Below, one piece after another: positions 17,014-26,380 of a stretch of DNA of 64,000 nt (position 1 is its first letter; each line of letters begins with the position of its first letter). The translations under genes were made by a program, and so were the position numbers. The notes under the pieces are model-generated. The model made no database searches. It had not been told where the DNA came from and saw nothing but the letters and a program-made list of their open reading frames with translations. This DNA is from Vibrio jasicida CAIM 1864 = LMG 25398 (GTDB taxonomy: Bacteria > Pseudomonadota > Gammaproteobacteria > Enterobacterales > Vibrionaceae), in NCBI RefSeq assembly GCF_000400365.1, contig NZ_BAOG01000026.1:1-64000 (forward strand), written 5' to 3'.

Positions 17014-17989
17014 ACTCACGTTAGTTGAAGCAGTGAACCTCGCACTGCATCATGAAATGGAACACGACCCAAATGTCATCGTCCTTGGCGAAGATGTGGG
17101 TGATAACGGCGGTGTATTCCGCGCCACTGTAGGACTCAAACAAAAATACGGTCTTAAGCGCGTTATCGACACACCACTAGCTGAAGCACTTATTGGCGGA
17201 GTCACTGTCGGTATGGCAACGCAAGGTTTACGACCTGTAGCCGAGTTTCAATTCCAAGGCTTTGTCTTCCCTGCATTGGAGCATCTGATGTGTCATGCAG
17301 CGCGAATGCGTAACCGAACCCGTGGTCGACTCACCTGCCCTGCGGTATTCCGCGCGCCCTTTGGTGGCGGTATTCACGCACCAGAGCATCACTCCGAAAG
17401 CGTCGAAGCGTTATTTGCTCACACCGCAGGCTTTAAGGTTGTGATTCCTTCATCACCGCAACGCGCTTATGGTTTGCTCCTAGCAGCCATTCGAAGCAAC
17501 GATCCGGTGATGTTCTTCGAGCCGAAACGTATCTATCGCACTGTGAAATCTGAAGTGGTGGATAACGGCGAAGCGCTACCTCTCGACACTTGTTTTACCC
17601 TTCGCAAAGGTCGCGACATTACGTTAGTGACTTGGGGAGCGTGTGTTGTCGAATCACTGCAAGCGGCTCAAACGCTGTCCAATCAAGGTATCGAAGTTGA
17701 GGTAATTGATTTAGCCAGCATCAAACCCATTGATACCGCGACCATCTTCCGTTCGCTAGAGAAAACCGGACGCCTCTTGGTGGTCCATGAAGCCAGCAAA
17801 ACCTGTGGTGTCGGCTCAGAACTGCTAGCCAGAACCGCAGAACATGCGATGTGCCTACTCAAAGCGCCACCAAAACGCGTCACGGGCATGGATACCATCA
17901 TGCCGTACTACCGCAACGAAGATTATTACATGATTCAGGAAGAAGACATTGTGCTCGCCGCGCGCGAACTCGTGGAGGATTGGAAATGA
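17006..17989 (+). CDS. 2-oxoacid dehydrogenase E1 component, beta subunit
   Basis: A 327-residue partner of the alpha subunit in the heterotetrameric E1. Typical features are VLGEDVGDNGGVFRAT, PLAEALIGG, EFQFQGF, FGGGIHAPEHHSES and VIDLASIKPID. GGAGG precedes the ATG. The start overlaps the alpha gene by 8 bp, and its stop overlaps the E2 start as ATGA, so the three are translated in step. The overall length is normal for the family. Confidence 0.94.
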   Translation: MTELTLVEAVNLALHHEMEHDPNVIVLGEDVGDNGGVFRATVGLKQKYGLKRVIDTPLAEALIGGVTVGMATQGLRPVAEFQFQGFVFPALEHLMCHAARMRNRTRGRLTCPAVFRAPFGGGIHAPEHHSESVEALFAHTAGFKVVIPSSPQRAYGLLLAAIRSNDPVMFFEPKRIYRTVKSEVVDNGEALPLDTCFTLRKGRDITLVTWGACVVESLQAAQTLSNQGIEVEVIDLASIKPIDTATIFRSLEKTGRLLVVHEASKTCGVGSELLARTAEHAMCLLKAPPKRVTGMDTIMPYYRNEDYYMIQEEDIVLAARELVEDWK

Positions 17990-19128
17990 AGACGTTTAAC
18001 TTACCCGATCTCGGCGAAGGTCTCGCTGAGTCAGAAATTGTGAAATGGCATATTAGTGTTGGCGATATGGTTAAGCTCGATCAAGTGGTGCTTACTGTCG
18101 AAACCGCAAAGGCGACCGTAGACGTCCCTGCGCCTTATGGTGGCCGCATCGTGAGCCGTCATGGTGAAGAAGGCGACGTAATCAACATTGGTGCTCTACT
18201 TCTGGAAATCGATGAAACGGGAGCAGAACAAACTGTCTCCGAGAAAAAACAAACTGCCGATGCTGCAACCGTGGTTGGTAATGTCTCCCAACATGCACAC
18301 AGCGTGAATGTGGATGATTTCTGGATTGGTGGCGAACACAACCCATCACCGGATAATCTCATCACAGCACTTCCTTCTGCTCGCTTACTAGCGAAGAAAC
18401 TGGGTGTGGATTTGGATTTGGTCAAAGGCAGTGGTCCGGACGGTTTGATTGTCGACGCCGACATTTACGACGAAGCCGGCAAACAACGCCCCGGTACAGA
18501 AGTACTCAAAGGCGCACGCCGAACCATGGTATCGACCATGGCGGAGTCCCATCACAATGTCGCGGCAGTGACAATTACTGAGGAAGCTGTCTTAGATGGC
18601 TGGAAGCAAGGCGAAGACATCAGTATTCGTCTGGTCCAAGCGATCGTGCATGCGTGTCAGGAAGAGCCGGCTATGAATGCATGGTTCGATGCCGAAACCA
18701 TGACACGTTGTGTCCACAGCACGGTGAACATTGGTATCGCCGTAGACAGCCGACACGGCTTGTACGTGCCTGTTCTGCGACATGCCGACGAATATGAGCC
18801 TCAAGAAGTACGTCGTTGGTTAGACCAAACGGTGCAAGGCATACGTGAACGTAAGATCGGTCGTGAGCAGTTGCAGCACGCCACCATTACGCTTTCAAAC
18901 TTTGGCGCAATTGCAGGCATTTACGCAACACCAGTGGTCACGCCGCCACAAGTCGCGATTGTCGGTGCAGGTCGAATCATTGAGAAGGTTGTAATTCGAG
19001 ACGGGCAAGCTGTAGCAGTGAAAGCCATGCCGTTGTCGATTACGTTTGACCACCGTGCATGTACCGGCGGCGAAGCGGCAAGGTTCACAAAAGTGCTGGC
19101 AGAACACCTAAGAAAAGCGAGCGTTTAA
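17986..19128 (+). CDS. 2-oxoacid dehydrogenase E2 (dihydrolipoyl acyltransferase)
   Basis: A 380-residue core subunit that moves the acyl group to CoA. The N-terminal lipoyl domain has its lysine in ETAKATVD. A peripheral-subunit-binding domain follows (PSARLLAKKLGVDL to GPDGLI, about 125-160), then the catalytic domain. The catalytic His lies in FDHRACTGG. The usual DHRxxDG aspartate is Thr here, a variant I believe occurs in some related enzymes. The ATG overlaps the E1 beta stop by 4 bp with GGAGGA upstream. There is a single lipoyl domain. The operon ends in a terminator just after this gene; E3 must be supplied from elsewhere. Confidence 0.92.
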   Translation: MKTFNLPDLGEGLAESEIVKWHISVGDMVKLDQVVLTVETAKATVDVPAPYGGRIVSRHGEEGDVINIGALLLEIDETGAEQTVSEKKQTADAATVVGNVSQHAHSVNVDDFWIGGEHNPSPDNLITALPSARLLAKKLGVDLDLVKGSGPDGLIVDADIYDEAGKQRPGTEVLKGARRTMVSTMAESHHNVAAVTITEEAVLDGWKQGEDISIRLVQAIVHACQEEPAMNAWFDAETMTRCVHSTVNIGIAVDSRHGLYVPVLRHADEYEPQEVRRWLDQTVQGIRERKIGREQLQHATITLSNFGAIAGIYATPVVTPPQVAIVGAGRIIEKVVIRDGQAVAVKAMPLSITFDHRACTGGEAARFTKVLAEHLRKASV

Positions 19129-19149
19129 GCAGCTTTTGCCATGAATAAC

Positions 19150-19179
19150 AAAGGGCTTCCGATTTGAAGCCCTTTTGTT
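19150..19179 (+). terminator. Rho-independent terminator
   Basis: A 10-bp stem (19150-19159 with 19166-19175), core AGGGCTTC, a 6-base loop and a T-rich tail, 21 bp after the E2 stop. Confidence 0.88.
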
Positions 19180-19197
19180 TTGAAGATGAATTTAAAT

Positions 19198-19462
19198 GAG
19201 AGATTCCCTACTCGTTCATTCTTCACTCTAAGGAATGACGCAGTTTGGTTTTCACTCAGTAAAATCGTCCTAATAATATGATTTTTAATAAGAAACGCCA
19301 GCGCGTCATTCCAGCAAGCCTAAGCGCGACTAGGAATCTAATGGCAAAGTGCACTGAAAGGCTTTCATAGCGATATACCAACCGTGCACTTTGACAATAG
19401 ATTCTGAATCACGCTCGTTCCTCGCTGTTCAGAATGACGACTTAAATTAGTGAGCAAGAATA
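19198..19462. repeat. Hairpin repeat array, unit A (about 265 bp)
   Basis: The first of two tandem, diverged copies. It holds three hairpins in order. Hairpin 1 runs from GATTCCCTACTCG to CTCTAAGGAATGACG. Hairpin 2 runs from CGTCATTCCAGC to GCGACTAGGAATCT. Hairpin 3 runs from GATTCTGAATCACGC to GTTCAGAATGACG. Between hairpins 2 and 3 lies a less conserved spacer. The unit has no open frame of note. Confidence 0.8.
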
Positions 19463-19724
19463 AGATTCTCTACCCCCCTCATTCTTCGCTCTAGGGAATG
19501 AGGCGGTTTGGTTTGCACTCAGCAAAAAGCGACTTAAGAATTTGACTGTTAGCAAGAAACTCTAGCGCGTCATTCCAGCAAGCCTAGGCGCGACTAGGAA
19601 TCTAAGCACAACGAACACCGAAGGTCTTTCGTAGTAAGAACCCACAGCGCACTTTAATAGCGGATTCTGAATCGCGCTCGTTCCTCGCTGTTCAGAATGA
19701 CGACTTAAAGTAGTGAGCAAGAAG
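19463..19724. repeat. Hairpin repeat array, unit B (about 262 bp)
   Basis: The second tandem copy, with the same three hairpins in the same order. Long runs are identical to unit A (for example around 19568-19585 and 19678-19700), while the spacers differ. The copy junctions fall at the shared phrase GTGAGCAAGAA, after which hairpin 1 begins again. Confidence 0.8.
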
Positions 19725-19768
19725 GGATTCCCTACTCACTCATTCTTCGCTCTAGGGAATGACGCCCG
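19725..19768. repeat. Hairpin repeat array, partial unit C
   Basis: Only hairpin 1 is present (GATTCCCTACTCAC to CTCTAGGGAATGACG), and it ends 14 bp before the etfA stop. Being a strong stem, it may also end etfBA transcription. Confidence 0.75.
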
Positions 19769-19781
19769 ACAAATACCGAAC

Positions 19782-20747
19782 TTAAACCTTCTCCAATAAT
19801 TCCGGCATAATCTCAAACAAATCACCTACCAAACCATAGTCTGCGACTTGGAAGATTGGCGCTTCAGGATCACTGTTGATCGCCACAATCACCTTGGAAT
19901 CTTTCATCCCTGCTAAATGTTGAATTGCACCGGAAATACCCACAGCAATGTACAGTTGAGGCGCGACAATCTTACCCGTTTGCCCAACTTGCAAATCGTT
20001 AGACACAAAGCCAGCATCTACCGCAGCACGTGATGCACCAATTGCCCCACCAAGCTTGTCGGCAAGTTGTTCCACCAGCGCGAAATTCTCTTTGCTGCCT
20101 AATCCACGACCACCAGAGACCACGACGTTTGCCGCCGGTAGTTCTGGTCTTTCGCTTTCCGCTTTTTGTTGTGAAACGAACTCGATGTGCTCGGCCTTAA
20201 TGACCGTTTCTAACGTCACGACATTCTCGACTACTGCAGAATCAAGCACAGTAATTGCGTCAAACGCTGAGCTCCGAATCGTCATCACTTTGGTTGTATC
20301 GTCCGAGCGAACTCTGGCTAACGCATTACCGGCATAGATGGGGCGAATAACCGTATCGAGCGATTCAATCGCAATCACATCTGACAGTTGCCCTACATCC
20401 AGTAAGGCTGCGACACGGGGCATCAAGTTCTTACCGAAGGTACTCGCGGGAGCTAGGATATGCGAATAATCCCGACCAACTTCGGCAATCAAAGTAGATA
20501 GATTTTCTGCCAGTGCATGCTGATATTCAGCAGCATCAATCGCAATGATCTGTGAGATACCTTGCACACACTTCAACTCATTCAATACTGAGCTGCACTG
20601 ATGTCCGACTAACAAGGCGGTGACAGGCAAAGAGGCACCGTATTGTTGAATCTGAGAAGCCGCGCTCAACGCACGTAATGTATCCGCTGAAAGTGATTGG
20701 TTATCGTGCTCCACCACGACCAAGGTTGCTAACGGTTTGTTTTCCAT
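19782..20747 (-). CDS. etfA: Electron transfer flavoprotein alpha subunit
   Basis: A 321-residue subunit of ETF that binds FAD and carries electrons from acyl-CoA and related dehydrogenases to ETF:ubiquinone oxidoreductase. The C-terminal FAD domain shows [37 protein letters not shown] and [11 protein letters not shown], all family hallmarks. AGGAGG lies before its ATG, 11 bp downstream of etfB. The gene ends within 15 bp of a hairpin repeat. Its divergent neighbour encodes the electron acceptor enzyme, so the whole transfer chain is encoded here. Confidence 0.96.
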   Translation of the reverse strand: MENKPLATLVVVEHDNQSLSADTLRALSAASQIQQYGASLPVTALLVGHQCSSVLNELKCVQGISQIIAIDAAEYQHALAENLSTLIAEVGRDYSHILAPASTFGKNLMPRVAALLDVGQLSDVIAIESLDTVIRPIYAGNALARVRSDDTTKVMTIRSSAFDAITVLDSAVVENVVTLETVIKAEHIEFVSQQKAESERPELPAANVVVSGGRGLGSKENFALVEQLADKLGGAIGASRAAVDAGFVSNDLQVGQTGKIVAPQLYIAVGISGAIQHLAGMKDSKVIVAINSDPEAPIFQVADYGLVGDLFEIMPELLEKV

Positions 20748-20758
20748 GGTTATGCCTC

Positions 20759-21508
20759 CTAAATCACTTTCGCTTCATTTTTGAGCTTGTCGACTAACTC
20801 GCTCACACTGCCAACCATCTCACCGGCTTTACGGGCAGGCGGCGTCATGACTTCCAGCACTTGCTGAGAGTGCTCAACACTCACACCAAAGAAGTCTGGC
20901 GTCATTACCGATAGCGGCTTCTTCTTCGCTTTCATGATATTCGGTAGCGAGGCGTAACGCGGTTCATTCAAACGTAAATCCGTACTGATGATCGCAGGCA
21001 AATCCAGTTTGAGCGTCTCTAAGCCACCGTCGATCTCTCGCGTAACCAGAACCGTTTCCCCTTCTACTTTCACTTCCGAAGCAAATGTCCCCTGCGGACG
21101 ATTCGTCAGTGCCGCCATCATTTGCGCGACTTGGTTGTTATCCGTATCGATTGACTGTTTACCCAGAAGCACCAATTGAGCCTGCTCTTGCTCCATCACA
21201 GCTTTGAGTAACTTCGCGACCGCAAGCGGTTCTGGTGACTGTTCAACATCAATATGAATCGCACGATCCGCACCTAATGCGAGCGCTGAGCGCAATTGTT
21301 CCTGACAACTGGCGTCACCAATCGACACCACTAACACCTCTTCTGCTACCCCAGCTTCTTTAAGGCGAACAGCCTCTTCCACCGCAATTTCACAGAATGG
21401 GTTCATCGTCATTTTCACGTTGTTGGTTTCCACACCGGAACCATCAGATTTCACTCTTACTTTAACGTAAGGGTCAATTACACGTTTAATCGCAACCAGT
21501 ACTTTCAC
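20759..21508 (-). CDS. etfB: Electron transfer flavoprotein beta subunit
   Basis: A 249-residue partner of EtfA that binds AMP. I start it at a GTG (21506-21508) because AGGAGG lies 4 bp before it and the protein then opens with [13 protein letters not shown], as ETF-beta proteins do; an upstream in-frame ATG would add about 20 foreign residues. Other marks are [28 protein letters not shown] and the signature near [12 protein letters not shown]. It is the first gene of the etfBA operon, with the promoter in the region shared with the ETF dehydrogenase gene. Confidence 0.95.
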   Translation of the reverse strand: MKVLVAIKRVIDPYVKVRVKSDGSGVETNNVKMTMNPFCEIAVEEAVRLKEAGVAEEVLVVSIGDASCQEQLRSALALGADRAIHIDVEQSPEPLAVAKLLKAVMEQEQAQLVLLGKQSIDTDNNQVAQMMAALTNRPQGTFASEVKVEGETVLVTREIDGGLETLKLDLPAIISTDLRLNEPRYASLPNIMKAKKKPLSVMTPDFFGVSVEHSQQVLEVMTPPARKAGEMVGSVSELVDKLKNEAKVI

Positions 21509-21683
21509 ATTCCCTCCTAGCAGATCGCAAAGCGATACGCGTCCTAGCAATTGGGTCATGCGTGACAAAGATTGGTGTTAAAGCTCAGCTTTTTCATTAC
21601 CTTGCTAACAAAAAATGCATTGTGACATTGTCACTCAAAATCTTTATCACGCCCTATGACGTTACCATTTGAGCTTAGTTTAG

Positions 21684-21699
21684 TTTACGTTTACGTCAA
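21684..21699. promoter_or_regulatory. Candidate LiuR/FadR-type operator between etfB and ETF-QO
   Basis: A 16-bp near-palindrome, TTTACGTTTACGTCAA, of form TTnACGT-TT-ACGTnAA, lies between the divergent etfB and ETF dehydrogenase starts. From memory it resembles the motif described for the MerR-family regulator LiuR of branched-chain amino-acid catabolism in gammaproteobacteria, whose regulon includes etf genes. The palindrome is seen; the regulator is inferred. Confidence 0.55.
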
Positions 21700-21786
21700 C
21701 TGGACTATAGTTCTTTATACGAGCACTGCGTAATAGAAGAAGCACCTGAAACACAAAGAAAGGTTTCGCATAAAGGAAGCAAGAAG

Positions 21787-23448
21787 ATGGAAAGAGAATG
21801 CATGGAATTTGATGTTGTGATTGTTGGCGCCGGACCTGCAGGTTTGAGTGCAGCATGCCGCTTAGCGCAACTCAACCAAGAACGTGAGGGTGAGCCGCTG
21901 TCTATTTGTGTGGTAGAAAAAGGCTCAGAAGTTGGCGCACATATCTTATCTGGTGCGGTATTCGAAACACGTGCATTAGACGAGCTTTTTCCTGATTGGC
22001 AAAGCATGGGCGCGCCTCTTTCCGCCGCTGTAAAAAACGATGCCTTCTTGTACCTAACCACAGAACTTAATCACATTCGTGTTCCCCACTTTCTTACCCC
22101 TAACCCAATGCACAATGATGAAAACAACTACGTCATCAGTTTGGCGAACTTGTGTCGTTGGTTAGCAGAACAAGCTGAATCGCTTGGTGTAGAGGTCTAT
22201 CCCGGTTTCGCCGCATCCACGATTAACTACGACGCATTTGGCGCTGTTACAGGGGTAAACACCAACGACATGGGTTTGGACAAGAAAGGAGAAGCCAAAC
22301 CCAACTTTGAAGCCGGTATTGAGTTAAAAGCCAAATACACAGTATTCGCCGAGGGGTGCCGAGGTCATCTTGGTAAAGAGCTCATCCAACGATTTGGTTT
22401 AGACGACGATAAACAACCGCAACATTATGCGCTCGGGCTTAAAGAGATTTGGGAGTTACCTGTCGATGCCAAAGATCAATCAGGCAACGTGATTCATTCT
22501 GCAGGTTATCCCCTGAGTGAATCCAACACCACGGGTGGCGGTTTTCTCTATCACATGGAGAACAACCAAATCGCCGTTGGGCTTATTGTCGACTTGAATT
22601 ACAGCAATCCTTACTTGAGTCCGTTTGACGAATTTCAACGCTTTAAGCACCACCCTGCAATCGAACAACATTTGAAAGGCGCTCAACGTATCGCTTATGG
22701 CGCAAGAGCCATTGCAAAAGGTGGGTTGTCTTCTCTGCCGAAACAGCAATTTCCCGGCGGTCTGTTGATCGGCTGTGATGCAGGTACCTTGAACGTCGCT
22801 AAGATCAAAGGCAGCCATACTGCGATGAAATCCGGTTTGTTAGCCGCAGAAGCCATTGCCGAAGCATTCACACAATCCAATTCGGAACCGGATTACCAAA
22901 CCAAGTTTGAAGATTCATGGTTGTATGAAGAACTCAGTGACACACGTAACTTTAGTGCAAACATTCACAAATTCGGCAGCGTACTCGGCGGCGCACTTTC
23001 CACCTTCGAACACAATCTGTGGCAACCTCTGGTTAAGAAACCAATACCGTGGACGATCACTGATCCTTCGCACGATCATGAACAGCTGAAACCAATTGAT
23101 GAGTGCCAACCTATTCAATACTCGAAACCAGATGGTGTAATCAGCTTCGATAAACCCTCATCAGTATTTTTGTCTGGTACACAGCATGAAGAAAATCAGC
23201 CTTGCCACTTGCAACTCGCCTATCCTCATATTCCGATTCAAGTCCATTTGAAGAAGTTTGATGAGCCAAGCCAGCGCTACTGCCCTGCTGGCGTGTATGA
23301 AGTGGTAGAAGTAGAAGGCGAGCGAACATTTCAAATTAATGCCGCAAACTGTGTGCATTGCAAAACCTGTGACATCAAAGATCCTTCGCAAAACATCACA
23401 TGGAAAGCACCTGAGGGTGGCGGCGGACCAAGCTATCAAAACATGTAG
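21787..23448 (+). CDS. Electron transfer flavoprotein:ubiquinone oxidoreductase
   Basis: A 553-residue membrane-associated flavoprotein that passes electrons from ETF to ubiquinone. The N-terminal FAD motif VGAGPAGLSAA is followed by EKGSEVGAHILSGAV. A C-terminal ferredoxin-like part has the 4Fe-4S cysteines in CVHCKTCD plus the conserved ending GPSYQNM; with the upstream Cys near RYCPAGVYE this makes the four ligands. The length matches the family. AAGGA precedes the ATG; two more ATGs within six codons could also be used. It is transcribed away from etfBA, and the shared 218 bp holds a candidate operator. Confidence 0.96.
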   Translation: MERECMEFDVVIVGAGPAGLSAACRLAQLNQEREGEPLSICVVEKGSEVGAHILSGAVFETRALDELFPDWQSMGAPLSAAVKNDAFLYLTTELNHIRVPHFLTPNPMHNDENNYVISLANLCRWLAEQAESLGVEVYPGFAASTINYDAFGAVTGVNTNDMGLDKKGEAKPNFEAGIELKAKYTVFAEGCRGHLGKELIQRFGLDDDKQPQHYALGLKEIWELPVDAKDQSGNVIHSAGYPLSESNTTGGGFLYHMENNQIAVGLIVDLNYSNPYLSPFDEFQRFKHHPAIEQHLKGAQRIAYGARAIAKGGLSSLPKQQFPGGLLIGCDAGTLNVAKIKGSHTAMKSGLLAAEAIAEAFTQSNSEPDYQTKFEDSWLYEELSDTRNFSANIHKFGSVLGGALSTFEHNLWQPLVKKPIPWTITDPSHDHEQLKPIDECQPIQYSKPDGVISFDKPSSVFLSGTQHEENQPCHLQLAYPHIPIQVHLKKFDEPSQRYCPAGVYEVVEVEGERTFQINAANCVHCKTCDIKDPSQNITWKAPEGGGGPSYQNM

Positions 23449-23640
23449 CACTTATAATGTGATGGTGATTCGCTATCACGCCTCTTTTATCTGAACAATT
23501 GATAATTTAAATCCATCAAAAATCTAACAAATCAATCACGTGTACTATGCTTAGTTTGCCAATTAACTAAGCAGTTCACGGTCAATTTGCATCAATCACA
23601 ACAAAAGAAATGAATTCTACTTATTGTCCAGGAGGACTCG

Positions 23641-25158
23641 ATGAAGAGGATATTGAGGAAGTTTCTCGTATTGATGAGCGCGGTCGCGCCTGTCAGTCTG
23701 TTGGCAGCAGATAAACCCAACATTTTAGTATTTTGGGGCGACGATGTTGGTGTTTACAACATTAGCGCTTATCACAATGGCATGATGGGCGGTCGTACAC
23801 CAAACATCGACACCATTGCCAATGAAGGTGCCATTTTTACGGATGCTTACGCGCAACAAAGTTGTACTGCGGGTCGTGCATCGTTCATTCTCGGTCAGCA
23901 CCCATTCCGTACAGGCTTACTTACGATTGGTATGCCTGGAGCAAAAGAAGGGATTCAAGCCAAAGACCCAACCATTGCTGAGCTACTGAAAAACCACGGC
24001 TACGTTGCGGGTCAGTTTGGTAAAAACCACCTAGGAGACCAAGACGAGCACTTACCTACTAACCACGGTTTTGATGAATTCTTCGGTAACCTCTACCACT
24101 TAAATGCTGAAGAGGAACCAGAATCAGAGTTCTACCCTAAAGATCCTGAGTTCCGTAAAAAATTCGGTCCTCGCGGTGTTCTTAAATCCACCGCTGACGG
24201 AAAAATTGAAGACACAGGCCCACTCACCCGTAAGCGTATGGAAAACGTTGACCAAGAGTTTATGGAAGCCAGTCTTGCCTTCATGGAAAAAGCCGTGAAA
24301 GACGACAAACCTTTCTTCATTTGGCACAACTCGACGCGAATGCACGTTTGGACACACCTAAGTGAAGAATACAAAGGGAAATCTGGTTATGGCCTTTATG
24401 CCGACGGCATGATGGATCTGGACGATCAAGTTGGCGTGATGCTTAAGAAGCTTGACGAACTGGGCGTAGCCGACAATACCATCGTGATTTTCAGTACCGA
24501 TAACGGTGCAGAGAAATTCACATGGCCAGATGGTGGTACAACACCATTTAAAGGCGAGAAAGGTACAACTTGGGAAGGCGGCTTCCGCGTACCTATGATG
24601 GTTCGCTGGCCGGGTCAAATCAAACCGGGTACGGTCATCAACGACATTTTCTCTCAAGAAGACTGGATGCCAACGCTATTGGCCGCCGTGGGTGAGCCAG
24701 ACGTAAAAGAGAAGCTACTTAAAGGTCATAAAGCCAATAACAAAACCTTTAAAGCGCACCTCGATGGCTATAACCAGTTAGACCTACTTACCGGTAAAAC
24801 AGATACTGGTGCTCGTAATGAAATCTTCTACTTTGATGCCGGCGGCCACTTAAACGCTCTGCGTTATAAAGATTGGAAGATTCACTTCACCATCATGGAA
24901 GGGGCCATCAACGAGGCTTATCGTAAAACGCCAAGCTGGCCGTTGATCGTTAACCTACGTATGGACCCATTTGAAGTAGGACCAGACTCAGCGCTTTATG
25001 TCCGACACTTCTACGCAGACCAAATGTGGATGTTTGTCCCAGCGCAGGCTATCGTTCGAAAATTCCTTGAAACCTTTAAAGAGTTCCCTGCAACCAAAGG
25101 CAGCTCTTTGAGTATCGAGCAAGTCGTGGATGCCATGACGCAACCACAACGGAATTAA
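23641..25158 (+). CDS. Exported sulfatase (arylsulfatase type)
   Basis: A 505-residue periplasmic sulfatase. The signal peptide ends near LLA. Metal-binding Asp34-Asp35 (WGDDVG) and the formylglycine site CTAGR with Cys75 are present; this matches the C-x-A/P-x-R consensus in the Ala form. STDNGAE and GGFRVPMMVRWPG also fit. It would remove sulfate from sulfated compounds such as algal polysaccharide fragments or aryl sulfates; the substrate is unknown. No formylglycine-generating enzyme or anaerobic maturase is in the window. An excellent AGGAGG precedes the ATG. It is monocistronic. Confidence 0.94.
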   Translation: MKRILRKFLVLMSAVAPVSLLAADKPNILVFWGDDVGVYNISAYHNGMMGGRTPNIDTIANEGAIFTDAYAQQSCTAGRASFILGQHPFRTGLLTIGMPGAKEGIQAKDPTIAELLKNHGYVAGQFGKNHLGDQDEHLPTNHGFDEFFGNLYHLNAEEEPESEFYPKDPEFRKKFGPRGVLKSTADGKIEDTGPLTRKRMENVDQEFMEASLAFMEKAVKDDKPFFIWHNSTRMHVWTHLSEEYKGKSGYGLYADGMMDLDDQVGVMLKKLDELGVADNTIVIFSTDNGAEKFTWPDGGTTPFKGEKGTTWEGGFRVPMMVRWPGQIKPGTVINDIFSQEDWMPTLLAAVGEPDVKEKLLKGHKANNKTFKAHLDGYNQLDLLTGKTDTGARNEIFYFDAGGHLNALRYKDWKIHFTIMEGAINEAYRKTPSWPLIVNLRMDPFEVGPDSALYVRHFYADQMWMFVPAQAIVRKFLETFKEFPATKGSSLSIEQVVDAMTQPQRN

Positions 25159-25191
25159 TGTTTAACACTTAGTTTGATAAAGCACTAAGCC

Positions 25192-25236
25192 TACGGAGTA
25201 CGGATATTATCGCTGGTATCTGTACTCCGTATTTTT
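25192..25236 (+). terminator. Rho-independent terminator
   Basis: A 10-bp stem TACGGAGTAC (25192-25201) against GTACTCCGTA (25222-25231), extended inward by GGATA/TATC, then TTTTTAT. It lies 33 bp after the sulfatase stop. Confidence 0.88.
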
Positions 25237-25379
25237 ATGTCTCAAGCCCTTATACCTCATCTCTAAGAGTCGCATAACCGACGTTCATCACGGTCGGATA
25301 CTTTTAGAAAAAAGCAGATATCGCCTGTCACCCATAGCGCAGTTCATCGCGGCTTTATTTGCTTTCGAAATACCCCTCC

Positions 25380-26264
25380 CTACTCCTGCCAATCAGCAAA
25401 ATGGTCAAGTAGAAAGTTGATGGCCAATCTAGCCCTTAGAGGCAGAAAGTGGCGATTCTGATAAACGATCCAACTGCTATTACCACTTCCCCAATAAGAC
25501 TCTAAGATTGGTACCAATCGCCCGGAAGAAATGGCGTCGTTAAAGCTACTCTTTGGTAGATACGCCACGCCTAATCCGTCTTCACAAGCTTGCAAAACCG
25601 TTTTAGCGTTGTTGCTTTTCCATCGTCCTTGGACTTTCACGCCATCTAGCGCCTTACCATCTTTTTCAAATAACCAAACATCCTTGTTCGTGATGATGCA
25701 ACTGTGGTGCTTGAGTTGTGTTGGATGAGTAGGAAAACCATGCTCGTCGATATAATTCTGACTCACCGCCGCTGCCATGGGGCGATCGACTAGCTTTCTC
25801 GCGACTAAACCAGAATCACTTAGGCGTCCGTAACGAATGGCAAAATCAAAACCATCTTCAATAAAATTGACCATACTTGTATTGAAGTTGACTTCTACCG
25901 TGAGGTTCGGATGTTGTTTCGCAAACGCCATCAACGCTGGTGCAACGTGATTTTCAGAAAACGCACCAGCAGCACTCACTCGTAACGTACCACTCAATTG
26001 AGTTTGCTGTGTGGTGAGTTGCTCATTGGCTTGCTGAAGCCCAATCACCAACTCTTTACATTGTTGGTAATACGCTTGCCCTGCTTCCGTTAAGCTTACC
26101 ATCCGTGTCGAACGTGCTAGCAAGGCAACGCCTAAACGTTCCTCTAACTTTGTCACTTGTCGACTCACATGGCTGGTACTGCAACCCAATTGTTTCGCAG
26201 CAGAAGAAAACCCTAAGCTCTCCGCAACCGTAACAAATTCGTTGATACCTTCAAAGCTGTCCAT
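25380..26264 (-). CDS. LysR-family transcriptional regulator
   Basis: A 294-residue regulator when started at MDSFEG (26262-26264), which has AAAGGTG just before it; an ATG five codons earlier is possible. The N-terminal helix-turn-helix reads AAKQLGCSTSHVSRQVTKLEERLG. The rest is the effector-binding domain. It faces the DJ-1/PfpI gene across about 115 bp and probably controls it in response to a small molecule or to oxidative or electrophile stress, as in similar divergent pairs. The effector is not known. Confidence 0.92.
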   Translation of the reverse strand: MDSFEGINEFVTVAESLGFSSAAKQLGCSTSHVSRQVTKLEERLGVALLARSTRMVSLTEAGQAYYQQCKELVIGLQQANEQLTTQQTQLSGTLRVSAAGAFSENHVAPALMAFAKQHPNLTVEVNFNTSMVNFIEDGFDFAIRYGRLSDSGLVARKLVDRPMAAAVSQNYIDEHGFPTHPTQLKHHSCIITNKDVWLFEKDGKALDGVKVQGRWKSNNAKTVLQACEDGLGVAYLPKSSFNDAISSGRLVPILESYWGSGNSSWIVYQNRHFLPLRARLAINFLLDHFADWQE

Positions 26265-26293
26265 AGTCACCTTTGCCATATGGCAATAATGTT

Positions 26294-26331
26294 TTGCTAA
26301 TTACCTCTATTATCACCTATCTGATTAGCAA
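26294..26331. promoter_or_regulatory. Candidate LysR operator
   Basis: A perfect 8-bp inverted repeat, TTGCTAAT (26294-26301) and ATTAGCAA (26324-26331), lies in the divergent spacer between the LysR gene and the DJ-1 gene. Placement and symmetry suit a binding site; a chance match cannot be excluded. Confidence 0.45.
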
Positions 26332-26380
26332 TTAGTATGAAGGTGCTCAACAAAATACAGCAACCCAAAAGGACCCCATC

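Noticed and set aside
19198..19768. CRISPR array
   Set aside because: The repeats are long, internally palindromic and only two in number, with no short regular spacers or cas genes.
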